A DNA stretch of 6,400 bases from an uncultured Atopobium sp. (GTDB lineage: Bacteria; Actinomycetota; Coriobacteriia; Coriobacteriales; Atopobiaceae), in the NCBI GenBank assembly GCA_937926845.1, contig CALBBS010000134.1, forward strand, positions 1 through 6,400, given 5' to 3'. The notes beneath the pieces were generated by a model. That model searched no databases. It was not told the origin of the DNA and was given only the letters and a program-made list of their open reading frames with translations. The position numbers and the translations under genes are program-made. Position 1 is the stretch's first letter, and each line of letters starts with the position of its first letter. Positions 1 through 5,906 of the stretch are shown here, one piece after another.

Positions 1-18
1 GGGCCGCAAATGCGGTCC
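1..18. terminator. Possible terminator hairpin at the left edge
   Basis: GGGCCGC and GCGGTCC pair through seven positions (one G-U) around an AAAT loop. Read on plus, the stem is followed by a loose pyrimidine stretch (CTCTTCTGTTT). Read on minus, an A-rich stretch precedes it and any T-run would lie outside the window. It could therefore end gldA, about 90 nt after its stop, or end a plus-strand gene off the left edge, or both. The hairpin is seen; the terminator role is inferred. Confidence 0.35.
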
Positions 19-43
19 CTCTTCTGTTTCAAGAGAATACGCT

Positions 44-93
44 GTTGCGGCACTGTTGCGCTGTGCCGTTACGGCACGTTGCCGCGTCGCAAC
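44..93. repeat. Nested GC-rich inverted repeats 3' of gldA
   Basis: A perfect stem GTGCCGT/ACGGCAC (63-69, 71-77) sits inside two wider pairings: GCGGCA (47-52) with TGCCGC (80-85), and GTTGCG (55-60) with CGCAAC (88-93). CTGTTGCG also occurs twice in direct orientation (42-49, 53-60), and CGGCAC at 48-53 competes with 72-77 for the same partner, so alternative folds are possible. No T-run follows on either strand, so it is not a standard intrinsic terminator. It lies in the 3' untranslated region of gldA. Confidence 0.6.
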
Positions 94-107
94 CTGCAGC
101 TAGAAGC

Positions 108-1202
108 TTAAGCCTTAAGAGCGCGGCCCATAGCGTCAGCCTGAACGATAGCTGCATAGAGCTCGTCAGGAGTGACATCGCCAGCAAGGTTGTGGATGGT
201 CTCGCCAGGAACGCAAGCAGCCTCAGCGATCTTCTTGATCTGCTCGTCAGTGGTGATGCCAACCTCCTCGAGGGTAGTTGGAAGACCAACCTCAAGACAG
301 AAGTCCTGAACCTCGTCGAACTCCTCCTGAGGAACACCCTCAAGAACAAGCTGGACCAGGGTACCAAAAGCAACGCAGTTGCCGTGAGGTGCGCTGTGGC
401 CACCAAGGGAGGTGAGGCCGTTGTAGAAGGAGTGAGCTGCTGCGCAGTTAACATTGTCAGCGCCGACGCCACTCATGTAGACGGTTGCCTCACAGATAGC
501 CTCAAGAGCTGGGGTTACAACGTTGTTCTCGCAAGCCTTAATTGCCTGTGAACCGTAATCGCGAAGGGTGAGGTAGCACTCCTTAGCAATTGCCATACCA
601 ACGCGGGTAATGCCGGTTCCCTCAAGGGAAGGAGACTCGGTGCGGATGGATGCGCGGCCCTCGAAGTAGGTACCCAGTGCGTCACCCATGCCTGCTACCA
701 GGAAGGAAACAGGTGCGTTAGCGATGATCTGGGTGTCGACCATAACTGCATCTGGATTCTGTGGGTAGAAGAGGTACTTGTCAAAGGAACCGTCATCGTT
801 GTAAATAACGGAGAGGCCGGTGCATGGAGCGTCAGTAGCTGCAACGGTAGGAAGAATAACGATGCGCTTACCAGCGTAGTATGCGGTTGCCTTTGCAGTG
901 TCAACAGCGCTGCCACCGCCGATAGCGACGACTACGTCGATGTTGTCCTCCTCGACGATAGCCTTCATGCGGTTAATCTCGCCGTTGGAAGAAATGCCGC
1001 CGAAGACCTCATAGCGACGGTAATAGTCGCCCTTGCCCTCGAAGCTCTGCTCGATCATGTCGTGGGTTGCTTTGTAGCCGCTGTTAGAGCAAACAAACAG
1101 GAAGCGCTTTCCCATGTAGCCCATCTCTTTTTCGAACTCGAGACAAGCATTTTTGCCCTGAACATACTTCAGTGGCTCACGCATTGCGCGTAGCATTTTC
1201 AT
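108..1202 (-). CDS. gldA: Glycerol dehydrogenase (class III metal-dependent alcohol dehydrogenase)
   Basis: Predicted NAD+-dependent cytosolic oxidation of glycerol to dihydroxyacetone; in fermenters it may also run in reverse. The 364-residue product matches the usual family length and resembles Escherichia coli GldA from end to end. The Rossmann nucleotide-binding half carries GGGS at 95-98, followed by D101 and K104. The TDAPC segment at 123-127 holds the substrate-side aspartate. The metal ligands known for GldA are all present: D174 (GMGD), H257 (AAAH) and H273 (PHG). A start 24 codons upstream is open, but the ATG at 1202 was chosen because GGAGAGGGG lies five bases before it and homology begins there. 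No dihydroxyacetone kinase gene is visible beside it, so the route onward is not shown. It is transcribed away from the transporter gene. Family assignment is firm; the exact polyol preferred in vivo is not proven. Confidence 0.93.
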   Translation of the reverse strand: MKMLRAMREPLKYVQGKNACLEFEKEMGYMGKRFLFVCSNSGYKATHDMIEQSFEGKGDYYRRYEVFGGISSNGEINRMKAIVEEDNIDVVVAIGGGSAVDTAKATAYYAGKRIVILPTVAATDAPCTGLSVIYNDDGSFDKYLFYPQNPDAVMVDTQIIANAPVSFLVAGMGDALGTYFEGRASIRTESPSLEGTGITRVGMAIAKECYLTLRDYGSQAIKACENNVVTPALEAICEATVYMSGVGADNVNCAAAHSFYNGLTSLGGHSAPHGNCVAFGTLVQLVLEGVPQEEFDEVQDFCLEVGLPTTLEEVGITTDEQIKKIAEAACVPGETIHNLAGDVTPDELYAAIVQADAMGRALKA

Positions 1203-1229
1203 AGGTTCCCCTCTCCGGATACGTTTTAG

Positions 1230-1258
1230 ACCTATGTAAGTTATGGTAACACTGTCAA
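1230..1258 (-). promoter_or_regulatory. Probable gldA promoter
   Basis: On minus, a perfect -35 TTGACA (1253-1258) is followed after 17 bases by a poor -10 (ATAGGT, 1230-1235), about 28 bases before the start codon. The spacer holds a short dyad, GTTA-CCA-TAAC, which might be an operator. The -35 is convincing; the -10 choice is uncertain, and TACATA nearby is an alternative with too short a spacer. Confidence 0.5.
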
Positions 1259-1299
1259 AAGAACATAACAGCAAAGAAAATATTTCTGTGGGAGTATTA

Positions 1300-1321
1300 C
1301 TTTAAGTTGGCCCCACTAAAG
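1300..1321. repeat. Imperfect dyad in the divergent gldA/transporter intergenic region
   Basis: A 22-bp stretch starts CTTTA and ends TAAAG with GGCC at its centre, giving partial two-fold symmetry. It lies about 40 bases before the transporter -10 and about 45 bases upstream of the gldA -35, so a regulator bound here could act on either gene. Several arm positions mismatch, so this is only a weak operator candidate. Confidence 0.25.
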
Positions 1322-1358
1322 CAATAGGATGGTTGGAAATAATTCTATTTGGAGATTT

Positions 1359-1364
1359 TATAAT
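1359..1364 (+). promoter_or_regulatory. -10 element for the MFS gene
   Basis: A perfect TATAAT lies 48 bases before the transporter start codon. The best -35-like hexamer, TTGGAA (1333-1338), is 20 bases upstream, longer than the usual spacing, so the -35 is weak or the promoter needs an activator. The ribosome-binding site AGAGG ends six bases before the ATG at 1413. Confidence 0.5.
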
Positions 1365-1412
1365 ATGGGGAAATCAAAATGGAGGGATAGAAATAATCTA
1401 AAGAGGAAATGA

Positions 1413-2720
1413 ATGTTTGAAGGAAAGCTAGCAACAACAGAAAAGAACATTCTGCTCTACGAATGGTCAAATTATATTAATTCAAGTGTTCTGATTTGGA
1501 CCATCTTAACCCTCTATTATCTTTGGCGTGGTTTAAGTTATTTTGATATTGCACTAGTTCAGAGTGTTGGAGCAATAGCTACAGCAGTGCTTGAGATTCC
1601 AACAGGATGGATATCTGATCGTTGCGGACATCATATTGTTTTAAAAATTGCTTCTTTTTCTAGACTCGTGGCAATAGTGACTTTAACCTTTGCAAATAGT
1701 TTTTTATTGATGGTAGCTTCTGAATTGTTCTTTTCCTTAGCAAATGCGTCACAGTCAGGAGCTGGAAGTGCTTTTCTTTTCGAGGCAACGAGTGCAAATT
1801 CTAGGATGGATAGGAAGAATGGAACATATGCTCTAATTCTTTCAAAAATGACAGGAACTCAGTCGATTATTAGAATCACTGTTCGTTTAATAGCTCCTGT
1901 TCTTTTTAGTATCAATCCTTTGATTCCTTTTGTTATCTCAATTTTTGTTTACTTTCTTGGTCTATTAGTTACTTTGGAATTTAAAGAAAATAATGTAAGT
2001 CCTAATAGAGGAAGTAATTGCCTACCAGAAGAAGATGGATTTATAGGGACTAGAACTAGTAAATTGAATTTGAAAGAGGCTGTACAAACATTTTTTCAAG
2101 AGCTTATAAAGATTGTGAAAACAAATTTATTTATTTCGCTTTGTACAGTTTCAGCAATTTCATTAATTTTAGTTAGTAATTACAGCCAGTTTATTGCCCC
2201 AAATTTAACCAGTATGGGATTTGATATAAAGTTCTTAGGGATTGTTACTGCTGCTGCAAGTTTAGGCGAGTTTTTTGGGTCAAAGCTTACTGCAAAGATA
2301 GTAAAAACACTTAAAGACTCTTATAAGAAATCCGCTGGAGATATTATTGCGTTTTCAGGAAACGTAGAATTTCTCGTTATTTTAGCTATTCTTTCCGTGA
2401 TTGCGATCTTGATGCTATGCGCTGGGCTAATCCCAAGTATATACGTATGTATTTTTACTTATGTAGCGATTAATTTATTTTCAACCACTTTAAGTATTTT
2501 GATAAACAATCAAATGAATTTAATCGCTGAAGAGAATAATCGCGCAACATTACTCTCCGTATCAAATCAGATTGAAGAAATCGCATCAGTGGTTTCGGAT
2601 CCATTAATTGGAATTGCCTTAGACTTTTCAGGATTTGGAACAACTTATGTTGGTTTAGGCTGTATTACTCTTGTAGTAATAGCCCTTATCTTTATTATCC
2701 ACTACAGGAAATTCAGATAG
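1413..2720 (+). CDS. Major facilitator superfamily transporter, substrate unknown
   Basis: A 435-residue inner-membrane protein with two sets of about six hydrophobic helices (roughly 18-190 and 238-432) joined by a charged loop (about 190-235), the standard MFS layout. The loop between helices 2 and 3 carries motif A as GWISDRCGHH (65-74). In the C-terminal half, NRATLLSV (376-383) followed by DPLIG (396-400) and DFSG (404-407) matches the conserved helix 11 region of MFS efflux-type proteins. These features suggest a proton-coupled exporter, but nothing visible fixes the substrate. The start is supported by AGAGG six bases upstream. The gene is much more AT-rich than its neighbours (frequent TTA, ATA, TTT and AAT codons), pointing to acquisition from a low-GC donor, perhaps a Firmicute. 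There is no clear terminator after its stop and no neighbouring regulator gene. Confidence 0.85.
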   Translation: MFEGKLATTEKNILLYEWSNYINSSVLIWTILTLYYLWRGLSYFDIALVQSVGAIATAVLEIPTGWISDRCGHHIVLKIASFSRLVAIVTLTFANSFLLMVASELFFSLANASQSGAGSAFLFEATSANSRMDRKNGTYALILSKMTGTQSIIRITVRLIAPVLFSINPLIPFVISIFVYFLGLLVTLEFKENNVSPNRGSNCLPEEDGFIGTRTSKLNLKEAVQTFFQELIKIVKTNLFISLCTVSAISLILVSNYSQFIAPNLTSMGFDIKFLGIVTAAASLGEFFGSKLTAKIVKTLKDSYKKSAGDIIAFSGNVEFLVILAILSVIAILMLCAGLIPSIYVCIFTYVAINLFSTTLSILINNQMNLIAEENNRATLLSVSNQIEEIASVVSDPLIGIALDFSGFGTTYVGLGCITLVVIALIFIIHYRKFR

Positions 2721-2773
2721 TCATAACCTCAACTTCTCATAATCTATTGGGTTAAAGTTATCTGGAAAGTTTA

Positions 2774-2791
2774 CGTGAACATACATTCACG
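2774..2791. promoter_or_regulatory. Operator-like dyad upstream of fprA
   Basis: CGTGAA (2774-2779) and TTCACG (2786-2791) are perfect inverted arms separated by six bases. The dyad covers the position where a -35 hexamer would lie relative to the extended -10 at 2802-2810. There is no T-run after it, so it is not a terminator. The half-site GTGAA/TTCAC resembles that of the redox repressor Rex, but Rex sites have a four-base spacer, so the identity of the binding protein is open. Confidence 0.45.
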
Positions 2792-2801
2792 AGCCGGCAA
2801 A

Positions 2802-2810
2802 TGCTATTCT
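2802..2810 (+). promoter_or_regulatory. Extended -10 promoter of fprA
   Basis: TGC followed directly by TATTCT forms an extended -10 (TGn plus a 4/6 match to TATAAT). No good -35 is present at 16-18 bases, which is usual for extended -10 promoters. Transcription would begin near 2817, leaving a leader of about 34 bases with GGAGG (2842-2846) just before the ATG at 2851. Confidence 0.45.
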
Positions 2811-2850
2811 TGTAGTGTCAAATTTTCGCACTGTGGTCTTTGGAGGACAC

Positions 2851-4053
2851 ATGCTTAGTTCTGTCGAAATCAAACCCGATGTCTACTTTGTAGGCGCCCT
2901 TGACTGGAACGCTCGCGAGTTCCACGGCTACACCACTGAGCAGGGCATTACCTACAATGCATACCTTATCCTGGACGAGAAGGTCACGCTCATTGACACC
3001 GTCAAGCGCCCATTCTCCGAGGAGCTGGTCGAGCGCATTAAGAGCATCATCGATCCAGCTAAGATTGACGTTTTGATCTGCAACCACATCGAGATGGACC
3101 ACTCCGGCAGCGTTCCTCGCATTCTGGAGCTTGCACCAAACGCCGAGGTCTACGCAAGCGCACCTCAGGGCGTCAAGGAGCTCAAGGCCTTCTATGGCGA
3201 GAATATCAACGTCAACGGCGTAAAGACGGGCGATACGCTCAACATTGGTAAGCGCACCCTGACCTTCGTGCAGACCCCAATGGTCCACTGGCCAGACAAC
3301 ATGGTCACGTATTCCGACTACGATAAGATTCTCTTCTCCAACGATGCATTTGGCCAGCACTACGCTTCAACTACTCGCTTTGAGGATGAGTCCGACTATT
3401 GCGAGGTTATGAAGCAGGCTCGCAAGTATTATGCAAACATCGTTCTCCCTTACGGTCGTCAGGCTGACTCTGCTGTTACCGCAGTTAAGGGTATTGGTCT
3501 GGAGAACATCGATATTATCGCCCCAGCTCACGGCGTTGCATGGCGCTCCCACATTGCCGATATCATCTCCAAGTACGAGGAGTGGACTACCGGCAAGCTT
3601 GAGGAAAAAGCCTTGGTTGTGTACGACTCCATGTGGGGCTCAACCGACAAGATGGCCCATGCTCTTCTGGACGGTTTCCTGGCTGAAGGCATTCCTGCCC
3701 AGCTCATCGACCTTAAAGAGACTCACATCTCCAATGTCATGTATCACTTCCTGGATTCTAAGTACGTCTGCGTTGGTTCGCCTACGCTGAACTCTAAGTT
3801 CCTGCCTACAGTTTCTTCGTTCCTGACCTATATGACTGGTCTTTCTCCAAAGAACGACCATCGTATTGGCTTTGCGTTTGGTTCTTACGGCTGGGCTCCA
3901 CTTGGACCAAAGATGGTTCAGGCCGAGCTTGAGGCAGCAGAGTTTACTATGCCACTTCCAGTTCACGCTATCGGTTGGATTCCTTCCGACGAGGACCTGG
4001 ACGCCGTTCGCGCGCAGGTCAAGGACTTGGTTCAGGCTGGTAAGCAGCTCTAA
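2851..4053 (+). CDS. fprA: Class A flavodiiron protein (A-type flavoprotein / O2 or NO reductase)
   Basis: Predicted cytosolic enzyme that reduces O2 to water, or NO to N2O, with electrons from rubredoxin or a similar donor, protecting an anaerobe. The 400-residue protein has the class A two-domain layout. The N-terminal metallo-beta-lactamase domain carries the complete diiron set: H79-x-E81-x-D83-H84, H146, D165 and H227, with the family spacing; H25 is also present. The C-terminal flavodoxin domain starts near 254, with the FMN phosphate loop DSMWGSTDKM (259-268) and flavin loops GSPTLNS (309-315) and FGSYGWAP (343-350). There is no C-terminal rubredoxin or flavin reductase domain, so partners are encoded elsewhere. 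An in-frame GTG 12 codons upstream is possible, but GGAGG four bases before the ATG at 2851 and the start of homology favour this start. It appears monocistronic, with its own promoter and a strong terminator. Sequence alone does not settle O2 versus NO preference. Confidence 0.93.
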   Translation: MLSSVEIKPDVYFVGALDWNAREFHGYTTEQGITYNAYLILDEKVTLIDTVKRPFSEELVERIKSIIDPAKIDVLICNHIEMDHSGSVPRILELAPNAEVYASAPQGVKELKAFYGENINVNGVKTGDTLNIGKRTLTFVQTPMVHWPDNMVTYSDYDKILFSNDAFGQHYASTTRFEDESDYCEVMKQARKYYANIVLPYGRQADSAVTAVKGIGLENIDIIAPAHGVAWRSHIADIISKYEEWTTGKLEEKALVVYDSMWGSTDKMAHALLDGFLAEGIPAQLIDLKETHISNVMYHFLDSKYVCVGSPTLNSKFLPTVSSFLTYMTGLSPKNDHRIGFAFGSYGWAPLGPKMVQAELEAAEFTMPLPVHAIGWIPSDEDLDAVRAQVKDLVQAGKQL

Positions 4054-4072
4054 TCTAGCGGTACATTGAGGG

Positions 4073-4108
4073 AGACCCCCACATTCATGCTGAATGTGGG
4101 GGTCTTTT
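4073..4108 (+). terminator. Intrinsic terminator of fprA
   Basis: A perfect 14-15 bp stem (AGACCCCC at the base, ACATTCA near the tip) closes on a TGC loop and is followed by TTTT. It starts 20 bases after the fprA stop. The T-run is short but the stem is very stable. Confidence 0.9.
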
Positions 4109-4145
4109 GCTGTAGGGGGAGTTAAACGGGTAAGAATGATGCAAA

Positions 4146-4220
4146 TGACCCCGAAGTGACCCCGAAGTAACCCCGCAGTGACCCCAAAGTGGTCCCGAAG
4201 CGACCCTGAAATGCCCGAAG
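4146..4220. repeat. Tandem array of an 11-bp unit (TGACCCCGAAG)
   Basis: Seven head-to-tail units begin at 4146, 4157, 4168, 4179, 4190, 4201 and 4212. The first two are exact TGACCCCGAAG; the others differ by one to three bases, and the last is nine bases long. The array ends directly against repeat copy A. An 11-bp period is close to one helical turn. Because 11 is not a multiple of three, minus-strand reading gives an apparent 11-residue peptide repeat; I regard that as an artefact, with no ribosome-binding site or family support. Confidence 0.9.
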
Positions 4221-4221
4221 T

Positions 4222-4369
4222 GGTAAAAAATCCGTTTAGTTGGGGAATACAGGATTTTGCATACAACATTTGCCCAGATAAAAGTTTTTGAGGCGGTAAA
4301 AAATCGTCTTAGTTGGAGATAAATCAACCAAATTTCAATTTTCATTTCCAACTAAACGGGTTTTTTACC
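4222..4369 (+). repeat. Three-site repeat element, copy A
   Basis: It contains three related 22-bp sites. Site 1 (4222-4243) and site 2 (4295-4316) are direct, each beginning GGTAAAAAAT and ending TTAGTTGG. Site 3 (4348-4369) is inverted, CCAACTAAACGG through TTTTTTACC. Sites 1 and 3 match as inverted repeats at 21 of 22 positions and bound a 148-bp unit. Site 2 is a variant with TCGTCTTAG at its centre. Similarity to copy B extends outward to AAGT on the left (4218) and to CCCAAAAATT on the right (4392-4401). The inter-site sequence is AT-rich, with a conserved CAGATAAAA box. No coding potential is apparent. Confidence 0.9.
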
Positions 4370-4481
4370 TTTTTCGGCACATAATTTTGAACCCAAAAAT
4401 TACGTATTCATGAAAGTGCATTTAATTGCAGAATTATTCAGATTTTTGAAACCAAGCTAGTGAAATTGCATGATGAGTCTA
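4370..4481. other. AT-rich spacer between repeat copy A and the IS
   Basis: About 110 bases with no gene and no clear promoter or terminator. The first 32 bases align without gaps to the sequence right of copy B (T-run, then CCCAAAAATT); beyond that the two flanks are unrelated. Confidence 0.6.
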
Positions 4482-4506
4482 GTTACGTCTCAAAAAGTGG
4501 TGTAAG
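4482..4506 (+). repeat. IS left terminal inverted repeat (transposase 3' side)
   Basis: Contains GTCTCAAAAAGTGGTGTAAG at 4487-4506, matching the reverse complement of the right end at 18 of those 20 positions. It lies 29 bases beyond the transposase stop. Confidence 0.8.
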
Positions 4507-4535
4507 GCTATTTCCTTACTACCTTCTAGCCTACA

Positions 4536-5768
4536 TTATGCCACCTCTTTACAAGCGTTAAAGTCACTATCAATTACTTGTAAGAGATGGTCGATAGTCT
4601 CTTGTGTACACGCTTCTCTCTGAGGGAGTTCTTCAAAGAGAAGAGAGCGTTTGTCCATGAAGTGCGTTGCTACAAACCACTCTTCGTTTTGATTGATACA
4701 TACCGCTCCTACAAGGCGAAGCATTGCTTGTTTTAAGGGAAATACTCCAACGACACGTGTGCGCTTCTTTATCTCTTTGTTGAGTCTTTCACAGAGATTG
4801 TTTGTACGTATCCAGTGAGCGTGTTCTTTTGGAAAGTCTAGGTAGGTCAGTACATATGGCTCTGACTCTTCTAGAAGTTGCGCTCCTTTTGGATCTATCT
4901 TTTCATACACTTCATAGAGGTGCTCAAAGCCTGTACGTACTAACTCGCTATCAGTAGCTTCAAAGGTATGTTTCATAGCAGCAATAACTGCCCTACCCTG
5001 AGCTTTTGTTCTACATCTATCAAAGACATTTCTCTCTAGGTGACAAAGACAGTTTTGCCAGGCAGCGCCTGTGAGTACCTCACCGATTGCTCTTACAAGA
5101 CCTGCATGGGCATCAGAGATAACCAGTTTTACTCCACTCAGTCCTCGCTCTCTCAAAGAGATAAGAAAGTCTTTCCAGGACAGATATGACTCGGTATCTA
5201 TACACTCAAGCCCTATGATTTGTCTTTTAGCTTCTGTGTTTACCGCTATAGCAATAACGACAGCACGCTTGGTTGTGTGTCCTGCTTCTCTTATAGGAAT
5301 ATAGGTTGCATCAAGCCAAAGGTAAGGCCATCTGTCAAAAGACAAAGAGCCGTGTCTTAAGTCATCTACCTCTTCATCTAAAGACTTAACAAGTCTCGAG
5401 ACTCTACTTCTGCTGATCTTTTCAACACCAAGCTCACTCAGTGCTTTTTCTACCTTTCTGTTTGAGATACCTAGAGTCCACATATCACAGATGCAGCTTG
5501 CAAGGGCTGTGTCACATCTACTCCACTTACTTACGATATCGTCAGGAAAATAGGTTCCTTCACGGAGTTTAGGAATTTTTAAGGTAAGAGTTCCAACTGA
5601 CGTTACAAGCTTTCGCTCACGGTATCCATTGCGAACACAACCAAGCTCTTCTACTTGCTCAACCATTACGGTATTTACTAAGTCTTCAAGTAGTGTTCGT
5701 GCCATACCATTGAGATCTAATTTGTGATCTTGGGTGTAGGAGAGCTCAGTTTCGTGTAGAGTTTGCAT
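4536..5768 (-). CDS. IS256-family (mutator-type) transposase
   Basis: A 410-residue DDE transposase that catalyses cut or copy transposition of this element through its terminal repeats. It follows the family pattern: an N-terminal DNA-binding part (about 1-140), then an RNase H-like catalytic core with D153 (WLDATY), D219 (VISDAH) and E327 (NNLCERLN). The CxxH signature (C240-H243, NCLCH) lies between the second aspartate and an alpha-helical insertion. Length is normal and no frameshift or stop interrupts it, so it may be active. The start ATG at 5768 has AAAGGAAA about ten bases upstream on the minus strand. That ribosome-binding site is within one arm of a 14-bp inverted repeat, so translation is probably blocked on read-through transcripts. 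Its base composition is closer to the core genes than to the MFS gene, though somewhat more AT-rich. Confidence 0.95.
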   Translation of the reverse strand: MQTLHETELSYTQDHKLDLNGMARTLLEDLVNTVMVEQVEELGCVRNGYRERKLVTSVGTLTLKIPKLREGTYFPDDIVSKWSRCDTALASCICDMWTLGISNRKVEKALSELGVEKISRSRVSRLVKSLDEEVDDLRHGSLSFDRWPYLWLDATYIPIREAGHTTKRAVVIAIAVNTEAKRQIIGLECIDTESYLSWKDFLISLRERGLSGVKLVISDAHAGLVRAIGEVLTGAAWQNCLCHLERNVFDRCRTKAQGRAVIAAMKHTFEATDSELVRTGFEHLYEVYEKIDPKGAQLLEESEPYVLTYLDFPKEHAHWIRTNNLCERLNKEIKKRTRVVGVFPLKQAMLRLVGAVCINQNEEWFVATHFMDKRSLLFEELPQREACTQETIDHLLQVIDSDFNACKEVA

Positions 5769-5825
5769 TGCGGTTATTTCCTTTCTGAATTGGTTTTGGT
5801 GACTATATTTTAGGAAATAACCGCA
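5769..5825 (-). promoter_or_regulatory. Inverted repeat sequestering the transposase ribosome-binding site
   Basis: Two perfect 14-bp arms (5769-5782 and 5812-5825, AGGAAATAACCGCA and its complement) are separated by 29 bases. In minus-strand RNA the 3' arm contains AGGAAA and ends immediately before the start codon, so pairing would hide the translation start. The likely native -10 is in the loop, so only transcripts entering from outside would carry both arms. Confidence 0.7.
5802..5807 (-). promoter_or_regulatory. Candidate -10 for the transposase gene
   Basis: Minus strand TATAGT (5/6 to TATAAT) lies in the loop of the inverted repeat and would start RNA near 5795, after the 5' arm. No good -35 is seen at 17 bases, so the promoter is probably weak, as is common for transposases. 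TAAAAT just upstream is an alternative. Confidence 0.4.
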
Positions 5826-5851
5826 CTTCTTTTAAATGACTGAAATGCTTA

Positions 5852-5876
5852 CTTACATCACTTTTTGGGACACAAC
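5852..5876 (-). repeat. IS right terminal inverted repeat (transposase 5' side)
   Basis: Reads CTTACATCACTTTTTGGGAC at 5852-5871 on plus, the near-perfect complement of the left end. It is upstream of the transposase promoter region. Confidence 0.8.
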
Positions 5877-5906
5877 CTAATGCCGAGTGCCGATTCTATC
5901 CAAAGT

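Larger units (their letters stand above)
4482..5876 (-). mobile_element. IS256-family insertion sequence, apparently complete
   Basis: About 1395 bp, a normal size for IS256 elements, holding one intact transposase gene. Imperfect terminal inverted repeats (4482-4506 and 5852-5876) match at 21 of 25 positions and share the core CAAAAAGTG followed by TGTAAG, at the distance from the tip expected from IS256 itself. The outermost five bases are less certain than the inner twenty. I found no matching 8-9 bp target duplication: the left flank reads ATGAGTCTA and the right CTAATGCCG. It is flanked on both sides by the three-site repeats, both in the same orientation. Confidence 0.85.

Noticed and set aside
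45..551. Plus-strand open frame opposite gldA
   Set aside because: It is antisense to the conserved C-terminal part of gldA. Long antisense frames are expected in GC-richer genes.
1203..1274. Upstream 24-codon extension of gldA
   Set aside because: It would cover the promoter. The GGAGAGGGG ribosome-binding site and family homology both point to the ATG at 1202.
2774..2791. Canonical Rex operator or transporter terminator
   Set aside because: The six-base spacer differs from the four-base Rex spacer, and there is no T-run after the stem.
4146..4220. CRISPR array
   Set aside because: The units are 11 bases, head to tail and without spacers, and there are no cas genes.
3640..4269. Minus-strand open frame overlapping fprA and the repeat region
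   Set aside because: It lies opposite conserved fprA codons and the terminator, and its product resembles nothing; it is a shadow of fprA.
4085..4351. Minus-strand open frame with an apparent 11-residue peptide repeat
   Set aside because: The peptide repeat is simply the 11-bp tandem array read over 33 bases. The frame runs across the fprA terminator stem and repeat copy A, with no ribosome-binding site or recognisable family.
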